A DNA stretch of 64,000 nucleotides from Symsagittifera roscoffensis (Eukaryota; Xenacoelomorpha; Acoela; Convolutidae). A program made the position numbers and the translations under genes. Within the stretch, counting starts at the first letter, position 1, and every line of letters starts with the position of its first letter. Below are positions 34,606 through 45,599 of this stretch, one piece after another. The notes beneath the pieces are model-generated. The model was not told where the DNA came from. It saw nothing but the letters and a program-made list of their open reading frames with translations, and did no database searches. Location of the stretch: positions 11,332,819-11,396,818 of the forward strand of contig NC_087064.1 of assembly GCF_963678635.1 (NCBI RefSeq), read 5' to 3'.

Positions 34606-35464
34606 CTACGAGAAAAGGAAACAAGACTGCTCGAATATCAGGGCAAATTCCTGATTGTTCCGACAGCTCTTAAGGTCAATTGAAAGGTTTTTACGTTGAA
34701 TAATTGACAGAATAGTTGAAAAAAAGGAACATCTTTTCCCTCATTTCGTCTTTTCTTCCCCCACACGCTTTGTAATATACTAAGGGCGTATTTCGCGTCT
34801 CGTATTAAGGTAATAGCTTTCGAATGCTGGCCTCAGTTCAATTTGGAACGCCTTGATTCGCTTCTTACGCGAGATATAATACTCAATATATAGCACTTTA
34901 GTTATCCCAAATTGGACAAAGCTAGCAATTATCAAACGCCCTCAATTGTACGAAAAACGATCAAATTGATAAGTTTGAGCTAAGGATCCTAATATCTCTC
35001 AGATGGAATAAAAAATTTTGTCGGAAACGTTTACTTAACAAGTCGAAAATTGACTGAATAAAAAACCACACCAAGCATAAATCTTCCTCACTTTCTTTGA
35101 AAATCGGAACAACAACCCACAGTATTCGGCGATTCGAAGTAGATCTTTTTTTAGGGAAATTTGGATAAAACATATGTTAAAATGCAATTCCTACCATATG
35201 TTAAAATGCAATTCCTGAAATATAATTATAGTTTTTTTTGTAAAAATTGAAGCCTCGCAGATAATTTTTCAGAATTCAAGAAATATAACTTTTTCTGGAT
35301 TGCTAAATCTGGTATTTTTCCCAACAGATGGAATAATATTAACTATCAATAGCCATACTGAAATTTTTTGAAGAATCCACCTATGAAATTGTTCGAGGCA
35401 TTTTTTTTGTTTGAATTGTATGATATGAAAGTCACCGGGGGATATGTTGAATTAATTTTCTTAC

Positions 35465-35599
35465 CCACACAGCCACCTCCATAACTCTGGGTTGATAAAT
35501 CATACCCCTTGCTACAATGGCAATGGTATCCACCAATAGAATTGATGCAACGTCCTGCACTCGCAGTGCCACAAATTCCATTGTCACATTCGTCAATAT
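35465..35599 (-). CDS. Calcium-binding EGF exon (EGF cluster)
   Basis: A 135-base phase-1 symmetric exon, acceptor TTTTCTCGTAG and donor GTAAGA. It encodes DIDECDNGICGTASAG, CINSIGGYHCHC, KGYDLSTQSYGGGC. It is a diverged sister of the 34,471 and 25,297 exons, which it precedes in transcript order. All six cysteines are present. Confidence 0.88.
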
Positions 35600-36463
35600 C
35601 TACGAGAAAAGGAAACAAACCAAAGCATTCGGTGACTCAAAGTAGATCTGTTTAGAGAAAATTCAGATAAAAATTTTTCTGTGAAAAAAAGTAGCTCGAA
35701 GTTTTTTTAAAAGAAAGTATTAATACTATATGTTAAAATGCAATCCCTGAAGTAATGAAGCATCAATAATTATTTTTTAGAATTCAAGAAAAGTGCTACT
35801 TTCATGGATCACTAAGTCCAGTCCTTTTTTTTCCCAACTGATAGAATAATATTATCTAACAATAGCCTTACTGAAATATTATAAAACGTTTATTGATAAA
35901 TTTTATACAGTTTAAAACCACAGACGAAATAAAAAGTTTTTTTACTGAACACACAAAAAATCTAACTATTCAAGATATTCACTTTTTATTTGAATACTAT
36001 CAGTTCAATTACAATACAGCTGCTCGTGTGGTCATCTGACAGGCAAATTTAACTAAAATATCCGTTAGCATTTATTTTTATGAAAATTTTTGATAATTTG
36101 ATCAGTTGTCAAGAATACGTTAAATTTTATAGGAAACAAAGAAAAGCTTATATCTTCAAGAAAAACTGACATAGAGTGAGTTAAGTGAGTACCATGAATT
36201 AAAGAAATAATTTCAAGAATAACAAAGGAAATGTTTTTTTTTGCTCGAGACACACCAATGTTCTCTTCAAATGTTAAATAAAATTCTTTTTTTTGTCACC
36301 ATATTTGCGTTGGCTCAATAATGTCAAATACATTCATTAATTTCGCCAATTAACATGATTTAATTTTCTTCCGAACCAATTGAACGTGTTTATACTATTT
36401 TTTCATGCAATTAATTCTTGATTTTATAAGTAAACACAAAACGGATTATTCCGATTCATCCAA

Positions 36464-36518
36464 CCTGCCGACCCCCTGCCGACCCCCTGCCGACCCACTG
36501 CCGACCCCCTGCCGACCT
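36464..36518 (+). repeat. 11-base minisatellite, five units of CCTGCCGACCC
   Basis: Units start at 36,464, 36,475, 36,486, 36,497 and 36,508; the fourth starts with A and the last ends with T. The paralogous site near 32,680 has one unit, so the array expanded after the block duplicated. Confidence 0.9.
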
Positions 36519-37207
36519 CAAGGATTTGACCCCCTGCAGACCCAAAGGGTCCCCCTTTTGTACCATTTCGAGATATCGGTATCTGGCTGACGGATCCTAA
36601 ATTTTGATAAGGGCAACTTTGGCCCCAATATACACTGTTTCTTACGCGCCGAAAAAACGCAAATTTTTGGTAAATTTTTTTCAAAAAATGTCGAAAAACG
36701 CTTTTTTAGACAATTTTTTCAAAAATTAGCCTGCGGCGCCAAATTTTTAGCAGGAACGCAATCTTTTAATTTTTGTGAGAGTTCGAAAATCATTTTGGTT
36801 GGCCTAAAAAAAGATCGAAAAAATTTTTGAAAAGGTTTTGAAAATACGACCCTTCGAGAAAATTCTAGATCCGCGCCCCTCATTTGCTATAAAAAATTTA
36901 GAATGAAATATTTCAATATTAGGTGGAGCGCATAATATTTTACGCGTGTGCAATACAAATTATCATAAAGCTGTCCACTTTGGCAATTGTCGCAATCTCG
37001 ATATTAATTAAAAACAAATTTCTACCTTTTAAAACACTTATAGAAATTATGCACTACTACAATCCTTTCTGATGATCTGGAAATTAACAATTTTTGCATA
37101 CGCTGCTTATTTTTTCAGGATTTTGGTTCTATGCCGGCGAACAAAAAACTTTCGATCACAAAGTTGGTGGGCCACGATTTTTTGAAAACATCAACTCAAT
37201 TTTGAAC

Positions 37208-37336
37208 CTGTGCAATCTTGGTTGGATCCAGTTTTTGAAGAAAAGCCTTCCCGGCACTGACAGTTATATGATCCCGGTACATTCGTACATTGAGAGTTGC
37301 TTCCACAAATTTCCGCTCCACTGCATTCATTCACAT
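37208..37336 (-). CDS. Calcium-binding EGF exon (EGF cluster)
   Basis: A 129-base phase-1 symmetric exon, acceptor TTTGATATAG and donor ACAG then GTTCAA. It encodes [25 protein letters not shown] and a DCTG end. Six cysteines, calcium-binding start and hydroxylation pattern are all present. It is the duplication partner of 33,367-33,495. Confidence 0.88.
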
Positions 37337-37754
37337 CTATATCAAACTTAAAATATGGTTGTCCATATTCATAAAAAAAACTTCGTTCTGGTGATGCAGT
37401 TTTTGGTTACTGTAAGGTAAACAAAATATCTTTTTGTACCAATTTGAATTACATATTTTTAATCAAAATTGTTAGAAAACGTCCATTATTTTCGCAAAAA
37501 AAACAATACTTTAGATCGGACAATATGAACATTCCCTCTCAAAACAAACAAATAGTCTAAATATTTACAGTGGCAAAAGTTTCTGAATAAGATTGTCCCG
37601 AAACAAAACTGAGCAGCTACCCAAGTTTCTTGAGTATTCAAGTGATGGTTTGCTTGATTGAAATTTACAATAAAACTAAGTTTATGGACCATAGTCAGAT
37701 AAATTTATAAACCGTTCACAAGAATTCAGAAAAAAAATTCCAAATAAAAAAAAC

Positions 37755-37860
37755 GATCAATTTCAAGATTCATTGGAGTCAATTGAGAACTGTTGTCGTA
37801 CTTAAAAGATCAATTTCAAGATTCATTGGAGTCGATTGAGAACTGTTGTCGTACTTGACT
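37755..37860. repeat. Tandem repeat, two units of about 53 bases
   Basis: GATCAATTTCAAGATTCATT and the sequence to GTTGTCGTACTT occur at 37,755 and again at 37,808 with one substitution. The function is unknown; intronic. Confidence 0.9.
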
Positions 37861-38125
37861 GCAAAAAATACGCCCGCGTATAAAGAAATATCAGCTTCTG
37901 TTTATTCATGTCAGAAATTTTAGAATTCTAAATTCCATTTTTTGGTGTGTCATATAATACATGGTTTTGCTACATTATTGGCTGGTTGAGCGTAGTACCC
38001 AATTTCCTTATGTAGCATTTTTAGAAGTACTGACAAAATTTCATCCCAATAAATGAAACCGTAAAATTTTAATTTCTGTCAAATGATTCGCGTTTCTTTG
38101 AGAAATGGTAGATAAATTAATTAAC

Positions 38126-38254
38126 CTGTGCAATCGTTGTTAGTTCCAGAGGGTGAAAAAAAACCATCGGTGCATCGACAACTGAATGCTCCAGGAACAT
38201 TAGTGCATTCAGAGTTGCTTCCACAAACGCCCTGTGCATTGCATTCATTCACGT
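38126..38254 (-). CDS. Calcium-binding EGF exon (EGF cluster)
   Basis: A 129-base phase-1 symmetric exon, acceptor TTTTTTCCAG and donor ACAG then GTTAAT. It encodes DVNECNAQG, CGSNSECTNVPGAFSCRC and ends DCTG. Six EGF cysteines, DVNE calcium start and CxNxxxxFxC pattern. It is upstream of 37,208-37,336 in the transcript by about 0.8 kb of intron. Confidence 0.88.
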
Positions 38255-39507
38255 CTGGAAAAAAAGCAATGTTTTTCCTTCTTTAGGAGATTTCGAAAAC
38301 TTTTTTCTTCATTGATTTTTTTTTGTATTATTTTAGCTGAATGGGTCATGTTACGAGGTAAATTAGGAAGTTATGAAGAACAATTCTGCTCACAGCAGAT
38401 AACTTGTTCACCTTGTGAAATTTCAGTGCATTATAAGAAGGTAAAGGTTGTTTTTCAAATTGAAAATCAAATACGAGGGAGCAAGTGGAAAAGTGAGAAA
38501 ATCAATATCAATTCCTGCTTTTTGTTACTGCTTTTTTTTCAATTTTTTCCCAATTAACGTTAAATAACTGTTGGTTTCATTTTTGGATGAGCTTGAAAAT
38601 TTTTTTTCTTCTGGAATTGGGCCCAGTCTACCATATTTTCTGCCCACAAACCTCGGGGAGGCTTTCTCTAAAAAACAGCATATTCCAATTTTTGAAGAGT
38701 ACATTCGAAAGTTTTAAGAAAAGTTTTTTTTTTCGATCAACAAACCATTAGCATTAATTTCAAGAAAAATCCTAGTAGGTTTGATGTTTGGAAAAAATTA
38801 TTCTCGGAATAAGAACTTGTTTCAAAAAATTTTATAGACTGCTGCTAGATGAGACCACATAATAATTAAATCGGTCTGAATGTACTTTAAAAATTTTGGC
38901 ATTAGAACAAAAGACCGAGGTTTGGGTTTGTAGTATTTTTGTTCTTCAGAATTGTAAGCAACTACAAAAAAATTTCCTTAAGATAATCGAGCACAAAGTA
39001 TTGAGGCATCAAGATTTAAATTTGATGTTTCAAGATTGTTTTTTTTTCCACTTTCCTTCATTCTTTCAAAGTCTATTTTGAAACTTTTTCTATGTTATTG
39101 TCATAATGCAATGAAATTTTGGATGACGAACAAAACAGTTGTTGTGAAAAGCTTGGTTTTTCATGCATCGCGAATTTAGCTGGGATAATACGCAAAGCAA
39201 CTAAGAAAATGGACAAGTTAAACTGTTGTGGGGAGAATGGAAAACAGCTTCAAGATTTACAAAAATTACTTTTTGTTCTTTTGCCTAATAAAAGGTGCTC
39301 GCGCAAAAATAACTGGCGTTTAATTAAGCACGTCAGAAGAAACATTTGAAAAATTTTATAGTTTCCATCAGATAATGCATTGTTCTAGGCTGTCTTATTG
39401 TCAGCAAGGGGACCTTAACTTTCTCGTGAAAAACACCCCCTAAGCTCGTCTTATAAAAAAGCAAAGTAATATATAGATTTCTTTCACGACATTGAAAAAA
39501 ATTTAAC
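38255..39507. other. Intron between EGF exons
   Basis: AT-rich, with poly-T runs. Plus-strand ORFs at 38,234-38,557, 38,896-39,081 and 39,119-39,349 have no domain and lie inside the minus-strand intron. No repeat found. Confidence 0.6.
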
Positions 39508-39636
39508 CTGTGCAATCGCTGTTAGATCCAGACTGTGAAAAGTAACCATCATCGCATCGACAATGAAATGCTCCAGGCACATTGATACATTCAGAATTGC
39601 TTCCACAAAAGTTTTGTCCATTGCACGCATCCAGGT
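39508..39636 (-). CDS. EGF exon with altered calcium site (EGF cluster)
   Basis: A 129-base phase-1 symmetric exon, acceptor TTTTTCCAG and donor ACAG then GTTAAA. It encodes DLDACNGQN, CGSNSECINVPGAFHCRC and ends DCTG. The cysteines are intact, but the usual Glu of the calcium-binding DxDE start is Ala (DLDA), which may weaken calcium binding. It is the first EGF exon of the cluster in transcript order within this window; no exon was found further upstream before the retroelement. Confidence 0.85.
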
Positions 39637-40200
39637 CTGGAAAAATACCTACTGATATTTTTCCTTCTCATAGGAGATGAGGCGTTTTTTAGAGATTTAA
39701 GGTTTGACTGCAGTTGTTGTAGGTAGCTCAAAATGACAAAAAACTTCTAAAATTACATCTTTATCGATAGCAAATCAACTGAACGCATTTGAGCTATCAA
39801 AAAAAACATCTAACTGACTATCAGACAAAAATATTCCACCATCTGTAGATTGATAGGCAATGTGACAATAAGTAGGGGTATTTCAAAGTGCTGGTAAATC
39901 TAGGACAAGACTGCTCGTATTAGAGCAAGGCCCTGAATGTTCCGACTGCCTTTAAGGTCTAAAGGACAGTAATAACATAGAAAAATTAATTGAATTAAAC
40001 AAAATGAAAAAAAAATTTTTAATTTAAATTTTTTAAATTAAAATCATCCCCCCACACGCCATATAAAGTACAAAAGGATAGATCTCGCTCCTTGTAGCAA
40101 ATCAATTATGGTAAATAAGCTTCTTTCAACCAATTTGGAACGATTTCTAACACGGATTAAGTCTCAGCTTACGCGTTAATAGCGCGAAATATATCGCGCG
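39637..40200. other. Intron or 5' flank of the EGF cluster
   Basis: Contains a diverged relative of the 25.56-25.8 and 34.75-35.1 kb repeat (CCCCCACACGCCATATAAAG onward). No exon identified. Confidence 0.5.
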
Positions 40201-41176
40201 TTAATTGTCCCAAATAAGCAAAAATGGTATTCTTTAAACCCCTTAACTTTACGAAAAATAATCACAGGTGAAATATCTTTTCAAATTTGAGCTCAGGACA
40301 ACAATACCTTTCGAATGATTTTTTAAAATTCCGTAAAAAATGGCTAGTTGAAAAGTCGAAATTTGTCTGAAGAAAAAAAACCCACCCCGAGCACAAATCA
40401 TTCCGTTACTTTCGTATCGAAAGTCGGAACAATAAGCATAACATCAATTCTTTATAGCAACTAACGATTTTGTGTTTCACTTACTCAAACTACCTCTGCT
40501 ATATTACTATTCCCATGCGAAACTGCCATAAAATCTTACAAGAGTACTATTTATTTTTCACATTTACTTAGTGCGTTTGCATTTATTGTTTTCCGATGAA
40601 AACATTTTTTCTTGTTCGTCTACAATTAAGAAGGGATTGTATGAGTTCAAAAAAATTTTAAACTGCTTGAGGTTGATATTCCTAACCCTCTGAGTAATTT
40701 TCCCTACAAATTTTTTATAAACTGTTGTCAAATGAAGCTATAATTGCCTCTTTTAGAACTTCTTATAAAATTTGCAGGAAAATTCTGCGATCTTAAATCT
40801 TTTTATAAAATAGTTTCTAGCAACTTTTTCTCAAAATTCAGAAAAAAATGTGAAAAAAATGAAAATTTTTCATATCGTAGTAACAGATGAAAATCAATTT
40901 CGAAAAGTTTTCTTTTTCATTTTGGTGCGTGTAAAATTTTTCAGATATTGGTTATGATCATTTCAGAGCACGGAATATTTGTGTTCGGGATGAGTTTTTT
41001 TTTCTTCAGACAAATTTCGACTTTTTAACTAGCCATTTTTGACGGAATTTCTTTAGATCATTCAAAAGGTATTGGTGTCCTGAGCTCAAATTTGAACAGA
41101 TATTTCACCTGTGATCTTTTTTCGTAAGGTTACGGGGGTTTAAAGATTGGCTTTTTGGCAAGTTTGGGACAATTAA
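40201..41176. repeat. Foldback element with about 212-base inverted arms
   Basis: The left arm 40,201-40,414 is matched by the reverse complement of 40,966-41,176. Shared blocks include TTAATTGTCCCAAA, TCACAGGTGAAATATCT, CAAATTTGAGCTCAGGACA, ATGGCTAGTT and GTCGAAATTTGTCTGAAG. The spacer is about 550 bases and AT-rich. The left arm belongs to the repeat also seen in EGF-gene introns at 25.6 and 34.8 kb. Confidence 0.8.
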
Positions 41177-41429
41177 GTATCTTGCAACTTTATAATAAAA
41201 ACTCTTTTTTTGTAACATTCTTAATTTCTAATTTTATACGATTTTGTACGATTCTTATGAGAAAAGCTCTAAGTCAGCGACTTTTGGTCAACCCGAGAAT
41301 ATTCCCATGAATACGTTAGTTGTGTCTTCAATTGCATTATGATAAAACGAATGCTTACAATAGCAGTTTTAAGCTAAAATCAGTGCGACACCATACTGTT
41401 CTCGACACCTACTGTTCCAAACTGTCTAC

Positions 41430-41640
41430 CAACTATTCTCGATGCCGGAAACTGAACCCATTTTTGGTGCTTTGGTAGCCATTTCGAGCCATTTTAACGA
41501 GGGGGGATGGTCGTGGATTAAACGGGGGCGGAGGCAGTAATCTTGATGGGAAGCTTCAGCGGGGGAGGGGTGGGATGTTTGTATACGTGGGAAGGGGGTT
41601 GTATTCTGCAGGGAACACAAAGGACGAGGTATGGCAAAGG
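41430..41640 (+). other. G-rich patch in AT-rich DNA
   Basis: Runs such as GAGGGGGGATGG, ACGGGGGCGGAGG, GCGGGGGAGGGGTGGG and GGGAAGGGGG. The minus-strand 64-codon ORF over it is proline-rich and unconvincing. It could form G-quadruplexes. The function is unknown. Confidence 0.5.
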
Positions 41641-41957
41641 CAGCTAAATTGGATCAGGAAGAGTAATAAAAAATCAGCAAAAAAACGAGAAACTAAAAAT
41701 ATATTTTCTCTGTAAAATGTAATTAGCCAAGTTTTGAATATGCTACGTTGTGTTTGGAACTTTCAGAAAAATTTTCGAAATAAATTGATTATGATCCTTC
41801 TATTGATTATAATTCGTTGAAATGGATTCATTAAAATATTATAATAGAATTATAGTTTTAATATTATGATTACTATTGTATTGTTTTTATATTATAATTA
41901 TACTTATTATTTTATTAATTTTTACTATTATATTATAATTCATTAAACTATTAATAA

Positions 41958-42335
41958 TGGAACCAGATCTAAACTGAAATTTGTTATTGGTTATTATTAA
42001 GATATTTAATCTCAATAAAATATTAAAAATTAACCAATCATATTCCGTCAACTAACAACCCACTTATGTGTAAGTGCTGAAACTACTTGTAGTTTCACCA
42101 CCAGAGCAATTTCAGCTAAAATTAGAATACAGTTGCCTTCTCCAAAGAAACGGACCCGCGCAAGCCAGTATACACTAGATCTATTGAGACTGGGAGATAT
42201 AAAACTAAGATTAAGATTGGTATTAGACTTAGAAGTTGCACGAATTTGTCCGGCCGAAAATAAGACAGCGTGACGAGCAGACTATGTACCTTATCTTCAA
42301 CTACTCTATGAGTATAACCAAACGGTCATAACTCA
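41958..42335 (+). mobile_element. 5' LTR of a plus-oriented Ty3/Gypsy element
   Basis: Starts TGGAACCAGATCTAAACTG and ends GGTCATAACTCA, the same ends as the minus LTR at 15,430-15,815. A core promoter box, GGGAGATATAAAACTAAG, contains a TATA box at 42,198-42,204. The sequence immediately before it (41,800-41,957) is AT-only filler and shows no obvious target duplication. Confidence 0.8.
42198..42204 (+). promoter_or_regulatory. TATA box in the 5' LTR
   Basis: TATAAAA within GGGAGATATAAAACTAAGAT. The other LTR has GATATAAGAG at the equivalent place, so the box is conserved between diverged copies. Confidence 0.6.
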
Positions 42336-42337
42336 TC

Positions 42338-42352
42338 TGGTGCGACCAAAAG
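42338..42352 (+). other. Candidate primer-binding site
   Basis: TGGTGCGACCAAAAG begins two bases after the LTR end. TGG at this position is the complement of a tRNA CCA tail, so the primer tRNA would end GGTCGCACCA. Which tRNA that is cannot be decided without the host tRNA set. Confidence 0.55.
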
Positions 42353-43588
42353 TCTAGAATAAGAATTTAACCAACTTAGATTTGAAACAATAACCAAAAC
42401 ATTAGATTAAAATTAGACAATTTCAACATTACAAAAATGTTATTTGACAAAAATTTAGTAGAAATGTCTCTACGACTCAACAGATCACCGCCAATTTTCC
42501 AAACAATATGAGAAAACCTGGTATTGCAAGAAGACCTCGGACAAGGAACGATGTACGATTAGGAAGAAACCCACCAATCGATTTCATGATCGTACGACAA
42601 AAACCAGAACAAACTTTTTTATTTAGAATACTTCCAGCAGTAAATTTAAATTTTCATTTTCTGACATAAAATTTTGAAGAAAAATCTTCAAAAACATTCA
42701 TGGCGCTAAACTAAGAAATTATACAACAACGACAGATAAAAAACACACTAGTCGTTGCCCTCAAAAAACTGCAGTAATTTAAAACATCATGAATAAAAAT
42801 ATTTATCGAATAAAAAATACAAAAATCAGTTTGTATAAAGCATAATTATTAGTTTTATTAACTTAAATAAATCATCTTTTCATCCCAGCTTCATCAACTA
42901 AAACATAACAGCAAATTTCAAAAAACTAACATCATCAAAACTAAAACCTTAACCCTTTCTTAATATAAACCTTTATTTAAAAATTATCAAGGCCTATCCT
43001 TGTTTTCACTTAAATTATTTTCACTGAAATAACAGATCATCAAGGATTATCTTTGGATCAGATTGGACTATTTTGTTCTCCCCCTCCCAAATTTAATTAG
43101 TGTCTAACGACCTCAAACGTCGATTCACAATCCAACCCTTTTTGACGACCCAGAATTAATAGAAATTTTTCATAGAACTAACCATTCTAATTAAGATAAA
43201 CAGTGAAAAACTTCGGTTACTCATTTTTCACTTGATTCCCCCCTCTTAAACGACCAAGGCTAAAAAACACTTAATTTTGGTAAATCATAAAATAGTATCT
43301 AATGAACTACTTGTGTTCTAATTATACCTGAACCATGTGGATTTTGATTTTTTTATTCTCCAACTCTTGATCACAAATCACAACCCCTAAGTAAGATTAA
43401 GTAATTCTATCTAAACTTAGAATTGTTCATGAGAAAGTAAAAATCATTCATACGAATCGATATATGCTTTTCTCTCCAATCCGACTTTTTATGCCGCAAG
43501 TTAAGCTAACCACAACAAATCAGTAGAACTAACAGTTTAAGAAACTAGAAATCACTAATCCCAATTTGCATCCATCATCCTAAACCTT
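42353..43588 (+). other. Untranslated leader of the retroelement
   Basis: About 1.2 kb, AT-rich with many stops. No ORF of ordinary composition. It probably holds packaging or splice-donor signals, but none can be pointed to with confidence. Confidence 0.5.
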
Positions 43589-44399
43589 ATGCCAAGAGAC
43601 AATTTAGGAAACAAACAAACAATTGTATTACACAAGTGTATAATCAATGACGAAAGATACAACCTCGCAACCACACCACATAGACAAACAGTAGGATATG
43701 TAAGAACAAAAAGACAAACCTTAAGAAAGAAAACTATAAACAAACTAAAACAAATTACTAGAAAACGATTTACAAAACGAAGAAACGCAGTCTCAGAATC
43801 AGAAACAAGCTCAATACAAGAACTTCACAATCTAAAAGACTCAATTAATAAAAATCATCAAAACTACGGTCATATATATTTTTCTGACTCAGAAACCACG
43901 TCACCAGCATCGATAAAAGGAAAATGCAGAATAAAAAAGTCCTACAAAAACAATGCAATACGTCTGTATAATTGGAATCAACCAATAAGACATATTGAAA
44001 ATTACTCGTTAACAGTAATAAGACACAGAAATGATTCGAAATGAAGAAAACCTCGAAGAAAACTCCAGAGGACAGGTACAATTTTGCCAGAATTTAATCG
44101 TAAGTGTATTCGAAAAAGGAGATAGCCCATGTACAAGCCAGTTTCCTCAAGTAGTAATGAAACGACTACTCTTTGACCGCTATCTTAAAGGCCTATGTAA
44201 TAATTTATCACATTATGGAAAATACACAATAAACCCGTTTCATAAAAAACATCTAGTTCAAACAGATGACATAGATATTGAATTCTCAAAAGTTTTTACA
44301 GAATACATAAAAAATATACAACATCGAAACTCACACAGAGCAAACTCGTTACTCACAAACGATTTTTTTCTTTTATTTATAGCTATTTCTCTATACTAG
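43589..44399 (+). pseudogene. Two overlapping ORFs upstream of gag
   Basis: 43,589-44,044 (151 codons) starts MPRDNLGNKQTIVLH. It is strongly basic in the middle (TLRKKTINKLKQITRKRFTK) and has an acidic-serine stretch (YFSDSETTS). A shift of frame leads into 44,031-44,399 (122 codons, starting MIRNEENLEENSRGQ). The 14-base overlap suggests one original gene broken by a frameshift, or an overlapping pair. It is not recognised as capsid or nucleocapsid and might be an extra N-terminal gene of this element family. Confidence 0.4.
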
Positions 44400-44593
44400 A
44401 GTTGAAAGAACCAAAAGGCGATTAACCAAGTCAAACTTCTCAACACACAATTGTAAGACAAGAAATCAACATTTTTTCAAAATTATTAAAGGCAATCCGT
44501 AAAAATCAAACTAGTAATGATATAACAGAAAACGCTAAACACAATCTACAAAAAAATTAACATGATTCATAACTGATTATTTTACTCATAATA

Positions 44594-44992
44594 TTCAACT
44601 ATATTAGCAGAACAAACAGATTATATTTGGGACCCTGAATGGTCTCACGAATCATTCATTAATATAACAACTGATATATCAAGTCAAGCATTTAGCACAA
44701 TTTCTATTCACAAAGTTTTTGTTAAAGTATACCCACTTACAATTGACGCAACACCTTTAAACTATAATTCATTCTTTCCTGACAGAGCAGGAAACAATAG
44801 TTTAAACTCCACTTTTATTAAACAAGACAACAGAACAAAAAACCTTTCACAACAAGATATACAAATCCCATCACATTTTGTAAGTGAAGAAACAATTGAA
44901 ACTATAACAACAACAGCACAACCAAGTATTTCACCTATTCATCCCAACCTTACAACTCCAAAAATAAAAACACAACATTGCCACAAATAACC
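44594..44992 (+). pseudogene. Open gag-proximal segment, unrecognised
   Basis: About 130 codons open without an ATG, beginning after a stop near 44,593. It contains DYIWDPEWSHESF and a Thr/Ser/Pro-rich tail, and ends TAA near 44,990. The composition is coding-like. It probably belongs to the N-terminal part of the gag-region polyprotein. Confidence 0.4.
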
Positions 44993-45599
44993 CTACAATC
45001 TACAGTAAAACTCTATGTTGCTTCAAAATATTCACAAATGAATTACCAAACAATTCTACCAGAAACAAAACCATCATATAAACAAAGAACATCACATAGG
45101 AATAAATTTGCACCACAAAATTTTAACTATGTAAAGAAATCAAAAACAGCAAATTCTTCTATTATGAATACTCAGACCTATTCCCATTTACAAAGTCAAA
45201 ATATACAACAACCAACTTGAAGCTCAGTATTTTTTAATGATCAACCACGATCTTTACACGATCAAAGTGAAAATTAACCATTTTTTCATCAAAACAAAAA
45301 ATACATACAAATACTATACTACAAATCAATCCCCTTATTATACAGCTCATTATTCTCCATCAGAAGATGAAGAATAATATAATCAGAATCATCAACGATT
45401 CTATACAAACAAAAGAACTCACTCTCACAACATTGATGAACCAGATATTTTCGCACCATATACCTAAAATGAACAAGCACGACAACCAAGAAATAATTCA
45501 ACATCATACAATAAAATTTTTCAATCACAGATTCCAGTCAATACACAATCTTATCAACCAACTCAAATGCATAACGAAACTCCGCTGCCGTAATATTTA

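Larger units (their letters stand above)
33926..34985. repeat. Segmental duplication of 24,752-25,822
   Basis: Offset about 9,174, very high identity. It carries the decayed EGF exon (about 34,100-34,174), two tandem copies of the 18-base GGTATGCCATTACCAGTC (34,017-34,052) and the EGF exon 34,471-34,605. A partial copy of the first half also lies at 31,640-32,130. Confidence 0.9.
35968..37765. repeat. Segmental duplication block, copy 2 (1.8 kb, with EGF exon)
   Basis: Partner of 32,131-33,925. The main difference is at 36,464-36,518, where copy 1 has a GGCGGATTTAAGGG segment and a single CCTGCCGACCC, while this copy has five units. The block ends where a separate 53-base tandem repeat begins. 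Confidence 0.85.

Noticed and set aside
36405-36684. ORFs on both strands over the CCTGCCGACCC array
   Set aside because: Low-complexity translation of a minisatellite.
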